From: Pedobacter cryoconitis
Lineage (GTDB): Bacteria; Bacteroidota; Bacteroidia; Sphingobacteriales; Sphingobacteriaceae
Reading direction: 5' to 3'
Length of the DNA stretch: 64,000 nucleotides
Assembly: GCF_014207135.1 (NCBI RefSeq)
Contig: NZ_JACHCC010000009.1
Location: forward strand, 275,678-339,677
Shown here: piece by piece, positions 45,251-54,142 of the stretch
Layout: the number at the start of each line of letters is the position of its first letter
Position numbering within the stretch: position 1 is the first letter of the stretch
Made by a program: the position numbers and the translations under genes
The notes under the pieces: model-generated
Seen by the model: only the letters and a program-made list of their open reading frames with translations
Told to the model about the DNA's origin: nothing
Databases searched by the model: none

Positions 45251-46063
45251 ATGTCAAATCAGATCAATAAAAATAGAATTAAGAATTCTGACATTAGTGC
45301 ACTGGCGGCTAATTTCCGAGAGTATATCGCAAGAAACAAAGTCGCTGAAGAAAGGGATCAGTTAATAGAGGATCTAACTTCCCGTAATCAGGATCTGAAT
45401 CAGTTTGCTTATATCACATCTCATAACCTGCGTGCCCCTTTATCAAACCTGATTGGTCTTATCGATATCCTGAATTATGATTTACTCGACGAGTATAACA
45501 GAACAATTGTAGATATGTTCAGGGATTCGGCTCATAAATTAAATGAAACAATTTATGATCTTACACAGATGCTAAGTATCAAAAGCAACAAAAAAAAAAT
45601 CATTGAAAATGTGGATATCACCTGCATCTTCAAAAAAGTATGTAATTATTTCAATAAACAAATCCACAGTACGGGAATTAATATACACACTGATTTTCAA
45701 TACGAACTGGTTCCCTTTAATAAAAGTTACCTGGAAAGTGTACTGATGAATTTAATGTCTAATTCGTTAAAGTATTGTGCAATAGACAGACCGCTCAAAA
45801 TCGAACTTGCGACTAAGTTAAATACAGATGGAAATATTGTTCTTACCTTTGCAGACAACGGCATGGGAATCGACCTTATAAGGCATAAAGACCGGATCTT
45901 TGGATTAAATGAGCGTTTCCATAATCATGTTAACGGAAGTGGGGTCGGCCTGTTTATTACTAAAACGCAAGTTGTCTCCATGGGAGGCGAAATCGCAGTT
46001 GAGAGCGAAGTAGACAGGGGGGCTGTTTTTACTGTAATCTTTAAAAAACAAGCATTTATGTGA
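45251..46063 (+). CDS. Sensorless histidine kinase
   Basis: At 270 residues it holds only a short coiled N-terminus (RDQLIEDLTSRNQDLNQFAY), the DHp helix with the phospho-acceptor in SHNLRAPLSNLIGLI, and an HATPase domain. Key ATPase motifs are NLMSNSLKY, FADNGMGIDL and GSGVGLFITKTQVVSMGG. There is no PAS, GAF or membrane segment. It closely resembles the kinase core of the protein at 57475-58647, so it is probably a paralogue that lost its sensor, or one that works with another protein. It is the gene directly before the pilin-like pair, 77 bases away on the same strand, hence a candidate regulator of it. Confidence 0.88.
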   Translation: MSNQINKNRIKNSDISALAANFREYIARNKVAEERDQLIEDLTSRNQDLNQFAYITSHNLRAPLSNLIGLIDILNYDLLDEYNRTIVDMFRDSAHKLNETIYDLTQMLSIKSNKKKIIENVDITCIFKKVCNYFNKQIHSTGINIHTDFQYELVPFNKSYLESVLMNLMSNSLKYCAIDRPLKIELATKLNTDGNIVLTFADNGMGIDLIRHKDRIFGLNERFHNHVNGSGVGLFITKTQVVSMGGEIAVESEVDRGAVFTVIFKKQAFM

Positions 46064-46109
46064 CATCAATATGTGTCATTCTATGAGTAATTCGATACTG
46101 TTTTACCAC

Positions 46110-46117
46110 TAATTTTG
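46110..46117 (+). promoter_or_regulatory. -7 promoter element before the pilin-like genes
   Basis: TAATTTTG matches TAnnTTTG exactly, 23 bases before the ATG at 46141; an AAGGA sequence (46135-46139) is an unusually good ribosome-binding site for this genome, though very close to the ATG. No -33 TTG is evident. Confidence 0.5.
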
Positions 46118-46140
46118 TTAGTAACGTATTTCTCAAGGAC

Positions 46141-46671
46141 ATGAAAAAAATTCTACTCATCATCGCCGCCTTATTAGCTATCATTACTCTTTTCAATCTA
46201 AAAGCTAATGCACAAACTGTAACAGGGAATGTTCCGCTAAGTATCGTAGTGTCTGATGCATTTTCTATCACCCTTGGTGCAACGCCAACTGTCGTATTTA
46301 CTTATGCAACTGCAGCAGATTATGCAGGGAGCAAAACGGTAGCTAAAGTTGGCCATTTCACCGTAGTTAGTAATCAATCATACAGCGTCACCGTAAAGGC
46401 TACTTCCGAATTCAACGTCATTGCGGGTAATGCCACACCAGTATCTTTAAGTATTGTACAGGTGAGCATTGATCCCAGCACGCCAACTACAGGAGCTACT
46501 TATGCTACTCCTGCACTCACTACTTCCAGTCAATCCCTTATCACATCAGCATCACCAACTATTGGCACCGCTTATAATGTTGATTATACTATTCCCACTG
46601 CTGCCGGACTTATAGGTAAAGCTGATGGGACTTACGCCACCAATGTAATATACACGATTACTCAGCCATAA
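46141..46671 (+). CDS. Pilin-like secreted protein, copy 1
   Basis: The 176-residue protein has a signal peptide ending at ANAQ (about residue 25). The mature part is an all-beta, Thr/Ser/Ala-rich domain with no cysteine. It starts VTGNVPLSIVVSDAFSITLG and ends in the strand GTYATNVIYTITQP. The next gene codes for a near copy, and the C-terminal domain of the protein at 48001-49407 follows the same pattern, including the YTI-x-P end. Followed by a PapD-like chaperone gene and near an usher-like gene, it is best read as the major subunit of a surface fibre. I know no named family for it, and donor-strand exchange is inference. Confidence 0.6.
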   Translation: MKKILLIIAALLAIITLFNLKANAQTVTGNVPLSIVVSDAFSITLGATPTVVFTYATAADYAGSKTVAKVGHFTVVSNQSYSVTVKATSEFNVIAGNATPVSLSIVQVSIDPSTPTTGATYATPALTTSSQSLITSASPTIGTAYNVDYTIPTAAGLIGKADGTYATNVIYTITQP

Positions 46672-46680
46672 TTACCTAAT

Positions 46681-47211
46681 ATGAGAAAAAACCTGCTCTT
46701 TATCTTAGTCCTGCTAACCGCTATTACACTTTTTAGTCAAAAAACAAGAGCACAGTCTGTCACAGGGAATGTTCCGCTTAGTATAGTGCTCTCAGATGCT
46801 TTCTCTATTACTTTAGGTGCAACGCCTGCCGTAGTATTCACCTACGCTACAGCTGCAGATTATGCTGGAAGTAAAACTGTTGCAAAAGTGGGACATTTTA
46901 CCGTAGTCAGCAATAAGTCTTATAGTATCACAGTGAAAGCCACAGCTGAATTTAATACCATTGTAGGAAATGCAACACCAGTATCTTTAAGTGTTGTACA
47001 GGTCAGCATTGACCCAAGTACCCCTGCTACAGGAGCTACTTACGCAACCCCGGCATTAACAACAACCAGCCAGTCACTGGTCTCTGCCGCATCAGCAACT
47101 GTAAGTACCGCCTACAACGTAAACTACACTATTGCCACAGCCGCAGGCTTAATTGGTAAAGCCGATGGTACTTATGCTACAAATGTGATTTACACGATTA
47201 CACAACCCTAA
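46681..47211 (+). CDS. Pilin-like secreted protein, copy 2
   Basis: Also 176 residues, 9 bases after copy 1. The mature domain is identical to copy 1 at roughly nine of ten residues, while the signal peptides (TLFSQKTRAQ here) differ strongly. At DNA level the two genes differ at many third codon positions, so the duplication is not recent and the protein sequence has been conserved by selection. Such pairs are expected for subunits that must pack into one polymer. The end YTITQP is the same in both. Confidence 0.6.
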   Translation: MRKNLLFILVLLTAITLFSQKTRAQSVTGNVPLSIVLSDAFSITLGATPAVVFTYATAADYAGSKTVAKVGHFTVVSNKSYSITVKATAEFNTIVGNATPVSLSVVQVSIDPSTPATGATYATPALTTTSQSLVSAASATVSTAYNVNYTIATAAGLIGKADGTYATNVIYTITQP

Positions 47212-47219
47212 ACATATTG

Positions 47220-48032
47220 ATGAGGTTATTTACTACTTTACTTACTGCATTTCTTTTTTCCTCCCTGTTGAACCCGGTGAAAGGTCAAGGCTTTTCCATT
47301 TCTCCCTCCAGGATTTTCTTCAGTGGAAATCCAGGCGAAACAGTTACTCAGACAATCACTTTCGGCAATTCTTCGGACAAGGTACTTTCTTTTGTATCGA
47401 GGATACAGGACTGGGACAGGGACTCACTGGGTAATAAAATCTATTACGACAGTAATACGTTACCCTCTTCAAATGCCAGATGGATTACACTTTCTGGTAA
47501 TGCTGTTTCTGTTCAGCCCGGTGAAAATAAGCAGATTATTATATCCCTGACTATTCCGGCAGATGCAAAAAAACTGACTAACAGTATGCTGTTCTTTACT
47601 CAGGTTAAGGAGCAGGAAGTACAACAAAAAAAAACGGATAAAATTGGCATTAATGTTTTAATGGAAGTTGGAATCCAAGTTTATTATGTTCCCAGAGGAT
47701 TGAACCAGGGGGATTTTGAATTTCTGTCCTTTGATGACCGTGGGATCCATACTGACGGAAAAGTAAAGAAACGCAGGATGGCATTAAAGATACATAATAA
47801 GGGCAGTCTGAACAGAGATGCCTTTGTTCGTTTCGAACTCACTAATAAAGAAACGGGTGAAGAAATAAAAATTGACCCTATAACACTCGCTATGTTACCT
47901 GACGCAACGCAATCAGTCATCCTCGATCTCCCAACAGATCTGAAGGGTAAATTCCTTGTTGTGGCCTTACTTGATGCCGGATCTTCTTATGATTTAAAAG
48001 TTGCTGAAAAAGAGCTTATATATCGCCCTTAG
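47220..48032 (+). CDS. PapD-like periplasmic pilus chaperone
   Basis: About 270 residues from the ATG at 47220; an in-frame TTG one codon earlier is less likely. After a signal peptide (SSLLNPVKGQG) it begins FSISPSRIFFSGNPGETVTQTITFGNSS, the edge strands of the first immunoglobulin-like PapD domain, with WITLSGNAVSVQPGENKQIIISL completing it. A second beta domain follows (about 150-270; RMALKIHNKGSLNRDAFVRFEL). The layout matches pilus-assembly chaperones, which carry subunits from the Sec exit to the usher. Sequence identity to FimC/PapD is not evident by eye, so the call rests on domain pattern and position. Confidence 0.6.
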   Translation: MRLFTTLLTAFLFSSLLNPVKGQGFSISPSRIFFSGNPGETVTQTITFGNSSDKVLSFVSRIQDWDRDSLGNKIYYDSNTLPSSNARWITLSGNAVSVQPGENKQIIISLTIPADAKKLTNSMLFFTQVKEQEVQQKKTDKIGINVLMEVGIQVYYVPRGLNQGDFEFLSFDDRGIHTDGKVKKRRMALKIHNKGSLNRDAFVRFELTNKETGEEIKIDPITLAMLPDATQSVILDLPTDLKGKFLVVALLDAGSSYDLKVAEKELIYRP

Positions 48033-49407
48033 TGTTATTTTTTGCTGTCTTACAGTTAGAAATGTCAGCGCACAGGTAGCTCTCAGCCTACCACAGGCTA
48101 ATATTACCGGGCAGACTAATTATGTAGCCACAGCTGTCGCCACAGGGAGCTCCGGAGCACTATCTTTACTCTCATCTATATATGGACAATCCGGACAGTC
48201 AACTTTTACTTCGGCCCCCAGTACCTTACCGAATCTTCCGCTTAGTATTGCGTCATTCCAGGTAAGCTCTATCGGCGGCATAAATCTTCTATCTGGCTCT
48301 TCGGCTATAACGTTTACCACAAGTCCTCAGACTATTTACTATGTACTTCTGGGATTAGGCGGAGGAGTAATGAACGTAAATTACACGGTTATTACTCCAG
48401 GAACTATATGGGCCGCGGGAACTTATACAATACCCATGATTTTTACACCAGCAGGTAAAATAACACCGGGAACACAGAACCTTGCCATTACAGTACCTGC
48501 CTTTATTGCACTAAACACACAAATACCTGCTACTACTACATTGAATGTAAACTCGCTGGCTCTTTTCCGAAGTGTGGGAGGAGTAAGCAGTGCAGCCAAT
48601 AACTATGATTACTTCACGACTGTACCTACTCTATTCAGCCTCAATACCAACAGCAGTACTTTTAGTTTCTCTACAACTCAACCTTACAATAGTTTGCCCG
48701 CTGCAAATAATGTAAACCTGATGAGTGCATTGATTTCAGGGCCATATGCAGGATCTGCTATTAATCTGTCTACTACCAGTCAACTTTTAACTGTTGGTAC
48801 AGGGGTCCCGGTAATTCTGACTAATAAAAGTACAACCTATAATTCTACATTAAGTATTAGCGGAGCCAATCTTAAAAGTAATTTTGTACAGGCCGGGACT
48901 TATACCGTACCGGCAGTATACACCGTCGCTAAAACAGCTGCTACATTTCCCAGTACACTGGCTTCTCAAACCATGAATACCTCCGTTCAGGTAAATGTGA
49001 GTAATATAATGGAACTGGTCGTTCAAGATCCCAGTGTAACGCTAACCGTGAATACCGCCGCATTATATGCACAGGGTACCTCCACACAAATGCCTAATCA
49101 TGTCAAAGTAAGCAGTACTGTCCCTTATAATGTGACAGTTCAGGCAAGTAGCAGTACATTGTCTTCATCGGGAGGAGTTCAGATTCCAGTTGGGGTAATT
49201 ACGATTCAGGGAATGACCGGACAGACTGGAATTACTCCTGTTGTCCTTTCTGCAAGCCCCCAGGCATTAATGACCTCGGCTAATCCGGTGATAGATAACT
49301 TCCTCAGTCTTCAATATACCATACCATCTTCACAAACAGCCAATCTATTGAATAAAGCAGCAGGTAGTTATAGTACTACAATCACTTATACGATTGTTGC
49401 CCCCTGA
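48001..49407 (+). CDS. Two-domain adhesin-like fibre protein, TTG start
   Basis: A 468-residue protein. An in-frame stop at 47995 rules out earlier starts, so the TTG at 48001 is used; it gives a normal signal peptide (YIALSVIFCCLTVRNVSAQ). The start lies 32 bases inside the chaperone gene, suggesting coupled translation. The mature chain is Ser/Thr/Ala-rich beta. An N-terminal part (about 25-330) has no match I know; the last 135 residues follow the pilin-like proteins step by step (VSSTVPYNVTVQAS; SPQALMTSANPVI; LNKAAGSYSTTITYTIVAP). A unique domain fused to a pilin-like domain is the arrangement of tip adhesins such as FimH. Its stop abuts the stop of the usher-like gene. Confidence 0.6.
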   Translation: MLKKSLYIALSVIFCCLTVRNVSAQVALSLPQANITGQTNYVATAVATGSSGALSLLSSIYGQSGQSTFTSAPSTLPNLPLSIASFQVSSIGGINLLSGSSAITFTTSPQTIYYVLLGLGGGVMNVNYTVITPGTIWAAGTYTIPMIFTPAGKITPGTQNLAITVPAFIALNTQIPATTTLNVNSLALFRSVGGVSSAANNYDYFTTVPTLFSLNTNSSTFSFSTTQPYNSLPAANNVNLMSALISGPYAGSAINLSTTSQLLTVGTGVPVILTNKSTTYNSTLSISGANLKSNFVQAGTYTVPAVYTVAKTAATFPSTLASQTMNTSVQVNVSNIMELVVQDPSVTLTVNTAALYAQGTSTQMPNHVKVSSTVPYNVTVQASSSTLSSSGGVQIPVGVITIQGMTGQTGITPVVLSASPQALMTSANPVIDNFLSLQYTIPSSQTANLLNKAAGSYSTTITYTIVAP

Positions 49408-52248
49408 TCAAAAACGACTAACTATAACTTTTCTGCGTTCATCGTTATAAAGGAAAGTGAGCATACCGACTGTCCCTCCCTGTAACGTAACTTCTTCTTT
49501 GTCATTTTCAATAGAAAAGGGCATACCCGCTGTTTCAATATAAACGGTATATTTATTCCTTGGCAGATAAAAACAAAAATTCCCCTGATCATCTGTTAAG
49601 GTCTGATGGATCCGTCCATTCGGATCTACAGCATTAATCCTGATACCTGCCAGAACAGGTTTCTCGTCTGCATATTTCTTAGCTTTCAATTTAATACAGC
49701 CGTTTAATGCCTGGGTTTTAACCAATGGAATTTCTAATTTTTTACTCTTATCAAGAAAAACTACTGTTGGCTCCTGCAGACTCCATCCTCTTGTATTAGT
49801 CACCGCAACCGTATAAGCCTCCTTTTTCATATCTCTGAACTCAACGACACCTTTACCATTCGTAAGTGCAGCCTCCCCGTTAATCTTAACTAATAATCCA
49901 TCCACAGCAACCTCTCCCACATCACGTCTTCCATTGCTATTCCGATCTTCATAATAGGTAAGTTCCAGTTTCATAGAACCTCCTCTTGACTGTGCACCGA
50001 ATTGTTTCTCTATCCCAATACGCAATTGTCTGCTCTCAAAATACAGATTATTAAGGTTCCCTGTATTCTGTCCCTGATTATCCAGAAGGACTATTGGTTT
50101 TTGTTTTGTCATTGTATATAAGAAATCGCTGGTTAGTGCCCAGTTACCTCTTAACTGGCACCTTATATTTCCTGTTACTGAGTAGTTGTTACTGTGCGTA
50201 AACCCATAATAATTATACATTCCACCAAAGCGCAGGTTAAGATTGCGCTGTAAAACATCAAAATGAATATTTGGGCCAAAAGAATATAACCTGTATCTGT
50301 TACTTCCGGTAGATGATAAAACATCGGAAAGATAATAAGGGTTTAACTGTATATAACCACTGAAACCCAGGATGGGCATATTGTAACTGGTATTGATTTT
50401 AATGGAATGAAATGGAGCAATTGGCCTTTCGGAAGTGTTAATATAGGTATAACCGTAATCTGCTGTCATCGAGAAACTTTGCACACGTCCACTATAGGAC
50501 ATATTTGCAGTAAAACGCATAGAAGAAGATTTCCAGTTAACATCTCCCGATAAAGGGTCAGTCAGTACAGTGGAGATTAAGTGCTGGTTCATGAAATAAG
50601 GCCCAAAGCCCATAAAGATATTCCCCACTTTAGTATTGTAGCCCAGTTCATAAAGATAAATGGCATTTTTATTTATGCCCGTATTAAAAACATTGTTTTG
50701 ATTATACTGATATTTTGGATTGTTATCTTGTGTACTGATATGAAAAGAGAGACTACCAGCTTCTTCAAATTTACGGACCAAACGAAGGTCCCCTAATAAT
50801 AAACCACGTCTTAAACCGGTGTAATATGGACTACTATAGTACCCATTTGCAGAAAACTGATAGTCAGCACTATTCAGCGCATAATTTACCCCCGCTGAGA
50901 CTGCAGGTTTAGGGGATGAGGCAGATTTTTTCTGATCCTCTAAAGAATACCCTGCCTCAAGCCCAAGTAATTGTCCCTGTTTAAGTTTAAAATTGGTTTT
51001 AATACTTAACTGATTCGCATCAATTCCGGTAAATGAGTCATGACTATGGATATAAGTAATACGTTTATCTCCTTTACCGTCAGGTGTAGTCAGATTATAA
51101 TCAACAGCCAGAATCTTCGCCCCTGGAATAGTGGTACTGATCTGGTCATACAAAAGAAAGTTATTCTGAATTCCGTAGACGGATAATGTTCCATTATCTT
51201 TCAGCTTTAAACTCGCTTTAATTCCTCGTCCACCTAAAGAAAAGTCTACATTTTCGTATATATTGCCCAACTTAAGCCCCCAGTCTTTTGCCTGATAATC
51301 TACGTAGGTATTATAAATATTAATTCCGTTTACATCTTGCTGGTGGTACTGGTCAGCATTTAAACGATATTCCAGCATGCTGTTATCTCCTGTTTTCACC
51401 TTACCGTTAGCCTGCAGCTGGTAGAAAGAAGAATTACTACTCATATTCGCATATCTGAAAGCCACAGTATTTGCCAGAGCTCCACTGTATTGATCATTCC
51501 CCATACTCATCCTCCTGGCATTAGTTACATTCACTATACGAAGTATTTTAACAGCAAGCCGGTTATTAGCGGCATCCACAGCTTGTATAGTAACAGTAAA
51601 ATCGGCGGGTATACTCGTATTAACTTTATTTCTAGCCAGAAAAGGAAGTAATTGTTGTGTCCCTGGTTGAAGGGTAAGATTCATAGTTTGCCCGGTAAAC
51701 TCTAATCCGTCCGGAATACCAGATAATAGCAGCCTGAAGGTTATGGGTACAAAACCATTATTTGCACAGCGTACAATTACCTGTGCCTGGTTACTCAGCT
51801 GACTAAGATAAACTTCATTTTCTTCTGTACCGATGGTCAGCCCGCCAACATCTGTAAGCTGTGTCATAAATCTTGCTGATTGCTGCACCTCAATGCCTGG
51901 AGTCTGCGCAATCAGATGGAGTACGAACAACTGACTATTACTAATAATAGTCTGCCGGTCAGCGATATACTTCAAAGGAAAAACTTTGGTTTCACCTGCT
52001 TTTAGTACGAGGCTATCAGGTAAAGAAATCAATCCTCTTGACAATTCTTTTTCCTTTTTATCCTGTTTAAGTGTTACTGTAATCTGTGTAGCATTGGTAA
52101 TCTTTAATAGATTAGCGAAAGTCTCCCCTCCTTTAACTTCTAATGTATCCCTGGTGAAATTGTATTTTACCTGGGCTGAAGCATTCGCTACAACCAGACA
52201 GCAAAGAATCACATATAGTATATTCAAATAGCCGATTTTATGCATCAT
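49408..52248 (-). CDS. Usher-like outer membrane protein
   Basis: About 946 residues from the ATG pair at 52248; a further ATG at 52269 lies beside a small hairpin. The signal peptide ends ANASAQ. Residues about 25-260 hold two immunoglobulin-like domains (for example SLPDSLVLKAGETKVFPLKYI). About 265-790 is a beta-barrel rich in Tyr/Asn with alternating strands. The C-terminus carries a CNA-B/SdrD-type domain with a calcium-loop-like EDRNSNGRRDVGE, then a carboxypeptidase-regulatory-like domain. This resembles TcfC-type ushers, which pump fibre subunits through the outer membrane. It is convergent with the adhesin gene and probably shares a transcript with the regulator upstream. Another outer membrane barrel role remains possible. 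Confidence 0.55.
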   Translation of the reverse strand: MMHKIGYLNILYVILCCLVVANASAQVKYNFTRDTLEVKGGETFANLLKITNATQITVTLKQDKKEKELSRGLISLPDSLVLKAGETKVFPLKYIADRQTIISNSQLFVLHLIAQTPGIEVQQSARFMTQLTDVGGLTIGTEENEVYLSQLSNQAQVIVRCANNGFVPITFRLLLSGIPDGLEFTGQTMNLTLQPGTQQLLPFLARNKVNTSIPADFTVTIQAVDAANNRLAVKILRIVNVTNARRMSMGNDQYSGALANTVAFRYANMSSNSSFYQLQANGKVKTGDNSMLEYRLNADQYHQQDVNGINIYNTYVDYQAKDWGLKLGNIYENVDFSLGGRGIKASLKLKDNGTLSVYGIQNNFLLYDQISTTIPGAKILAVDYNLTTPDGKGDKRITYIHSHDSFTGIDANQLSIKTNFKLKQGQLLGLEAGYSLEDQKKSASSPKPAVSAGVNYALNSADYQFSANGYYSSPYYTGLRRGLLLGDLRLVRKFEEAGSLSFHISTQDNNPKYQYNQNNVFNTGINKNAIYLYELGYNTKVGNIFMGFGPYFMNQHLISTVLTDPLSGDVNWKSSSMRFTANMSYSGRVQSFSMTADYGYTYINTSERPIAPFHSIKINTSYNMPILGFSGYIQLNPYYLSDVLSSTGSNRYRLYSFGPNIHFDVLQRNLNLRFGGMYNYYGFTHSNNYSVTGNIRCQLRGNWALTSDFLYTMTKQKPIVLLDNQGQNTGNLNNLYFESRQLRIGIEKQFGAQSRGGSMKLELTYYEDRNSNGRRDVGEVAVDGLLVKINGEAALTNGKGVVEFRDMKKEAYTVAVTNTRGWSLQEPTVVFLDKSKKLEIPLVKTQALNGCIKLKAKKYADEKPVLAGIRINAVDPNGRIHQTLTDDQGNFCFYLPRNKYTVYIETAGMPFSIENDKEEVTLQGGTVGMLTFLYNDERRKVIVSRF

Positions 52249-52269
52249 GAGAGAATGATAAAAGCACAT

Positions 52270-52284
52270 CCTGCTTAGAGCAGG
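52270..52284 (-). promoter_or_regulatory. Small hairpin between the regulator and usher-like genes
   Basis: CCTGCT and AGCAGG, six bases each around TAG, lie between the regulator stop (52303) and the usher start. On the minus strand the stem touches the upstream ATG at 52269, which supports the start at 52248. Confidence 0.4.
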
Positions 52285-52302
52285 AATATCGCCTATTGGT
52301 TT

Positions 52303-52908
52303 TTATTTGAATTGGGCAAGCAATTCACCTTTACTGTTAATATTCAGTTTTTTATAGGTGCGCTTAATATATTGACGTACCGTATCCAGTGAAATTCCAT
52401 ATTTGTAACCGATCAGCTTATAACTCAATCCATGCTGAAGTCCTTCCACGATCTGGCGTTCCCTATAACTAAGCTTAGACTGATAGTCTATTGTCTGTTG
52501 TACTTGTTGAATTACATTCCTGGAGATGGAAGGACTAAAAACTGATCCTCCACGATAGGTAGTTACTATAGTAGAAATCACATCATTAACGCAGGTGTCT
52601 TTTGTCAGATATCCCATTGCGCCTGCCTTTACACAGGCTAGGACTGTATTATGATCCTGAATATTACTATAGACAACCACATTTGTATTTGGAAATTTAC
52701 GGTAAATATCAGGGATAACACCAATTCCGTTGACTTCAATATCCAGTAAAGTAACATTTGGCTCTTGTGAAGGCTGTACCTTCTTGCATTCACCAATTGA
52801 CCCAATATCAAGGGTTACTTTCAAATTATGCTCATGCTGATGATCCAGCATTACACGCACCATAGTTCTGCTCTGTTGATTATTATCTATAATTCCTACT
52901 TTAATCAT
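52303..52908 (-). CDS. LuxR/NarL-type response regulator
   Basis: The 201-residue protein has a receiver domain with the acidic pocket in VGIIDNN, the phospho-acceptor aspartate in NVTLLDIEVNG, and the switch serine and lysine in VVVYSN and YLTKD. The C-terminal LuxR helix-turn-helix is SYRERQIVEGLQHGLSYKLIGYKYGIS followed by LDTVRQYIKRTYKKLNI. It is therefore a DNA-binding output regulator. It precedes the usher-like gene by 54 bases on the same strand, so likely regulates it or the fibre genes. No cognate kinase is adjacent in the operon. Confidence 0.92.
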   Translation of the reverse strand: MIKVGIIDNNQQSRTMVRVMLDHQHEHNLKVTLDIGSIGECKKVQPSQEPNVTLLDIEVNGIGVIPDIYRKFPNTNVVVYSNIQDHNTVLACVKAGAMGYLTKDTCVNDVISTIVTTYRGGSVFSPSISRNVIQQVQQTIDYQSKLSYRERQIVEGLQHGLSYKLIGYKYGISLDTVRQYIKRTYKKLNINSKGELLAQFK

Positions 52909-53044
52909 AGTTCTCCCCTTCTTTAACCTCTTTAAGTAAATAGCTTGAAATGATATGAAATAAAGTTAAGCAATACTTTAAATGCTCTCCTGTTCATTCT
53001 GTTCATTCGCAAACGTTAATAACAGAAGAAACAACAAAAACCAA

Positions 53045-54142
53045 CTACTTATTAATCAATGGAATAACAAATTCAGAAACTGGATTCAGGAAAGAATCTC
53101 TTAAATTTCTACCCATATTTACGTGTTCTTTTATACTATTTGCCCTTTCCTGGTAATAAGCAGAGAATGCTTTGTCATGATCAGGGTAATCCAATAAACA
53201 CTGGCATAATATCTTCGCATCAAGCATAGCATTCGTAGTACCTGCACTTGTAAATGGGAGAGCAACATGGGCAGCATCTCCGATTAATACTACATTTTGA
53301 GAATGGAAAGCGGGCAGCAGATCGAAATCTCTGGTATTCCAGATGTAACTGGTTTGGAAATCATTGTGATTTAAAACAGTCTTTACTTCAACAGGAAAAT
53401 CCTTCAGCAAATTTAAACATAACCCATGCAGAAGTGTATGGTACTGTTCAGAAGTGCGCTCAGTGATTCCGTCAGGAATGTCACCAAGTAATGGGTCATA
53501 TTGCATGAACCAAACCATTTCTATTCCGGATGTTGGAATGAGGCCAAAGGAGAGTCCTTTATCTTGTTGCTGAAATTTGGTAAACTTTCCATTAAGCAGA
53601 TTTGCAAGTTCAGCATGCTCTATAATACCGACCACTTCTTTCACCCTGCCAGGCTCAAACTTCACTTCTCCGAATAATGCCTTCCGCACAAGAGAATTTG
53701 CCCCATCTGCTCCAATAAAGATATCACCGTACTCCCGTTCCCCATTTAAAAATGCAGCTGCAACAATCTTTTGATCCTCATAAATAAAATGGGAAAATAT
53801 ACGGTTGTTATTTATATGTGATTCTGGCAGAAGCTGATTTAAACAGGCTAGCAGATCTGTACGTTTAAAACACTGCCAGTCTTCCAGAGGCAATTCCATA
53901 ATAAGACCCCCATCCGGATCTTTAAGCATAAATGTATGTACTGCCCTACCCGGAAGATGCAGTTCACTCTCATTTGCCAGTTCATTCAGGACTGTTATCC
54001 CATCATGGTGCATGAGAAAAGCATGGCCTCCAACAGCAGTGAAAACCTGGCGCTCATTCACACAAACATCAATATCATGCTGATGTAAGTAAATCCCCAT
54101 ACATAATCCGGCGATCCCACCGCCCAAAACAACTACTTTCAT
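53045..54142 (-). CDS. FAD-dependent monooxygenase (group A)
   Basis: The 365-residue flavoprotein begins MKVVVLGGGIAGLCMGIYL, a dinucleotide-binding Rossmann motif. It has the DG motif in DIFIGADGANSLVRK and the FAD-ribityl motif GDAAHVALPFTSAGTTNAMLDA. Such enzymes hydroxylate aromatic or other small compounds with NAD(P)H and oxygen. The substrate cannot be named. Its start overlaps the end of the aminotransferase gene by four bases (ATGA), so the two are translationally coupled and probably act in the same small pathway. Confidence 0.88.
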   Translation of the reverse strand: MKVVVLGGGIAGLCMGIYLHQHDIDVCVNERQVFTAVGGHAFLMHHDGITVLNELANESELHLPGRAVHTFMLKDPDGGLIMELPLEDWQCFKRTDLLACLNQLLPESHINNNRIFSHFIYEDQKIVAAAFLNGEREYGDIFIGADGANSLVRKALFGEVKFEPGRVKEVVGIIEHAELANLLNGKFTKFQQQDKGLSFGLIPTSGIEMVWFMQYDPLLGDIPDGITERTSEQYHTLLHGLCLNLLKDFPVEVKTVLNHNDFQTSYIWNTRDFDLLPAFHSQNVVLIGDAAHVALPFTSAGTTNAMLDAKILCQCLLDYPDHDKAFSAYYQERANSIKEHVNMGRNLRDSFLNPVSEFVIPLINK

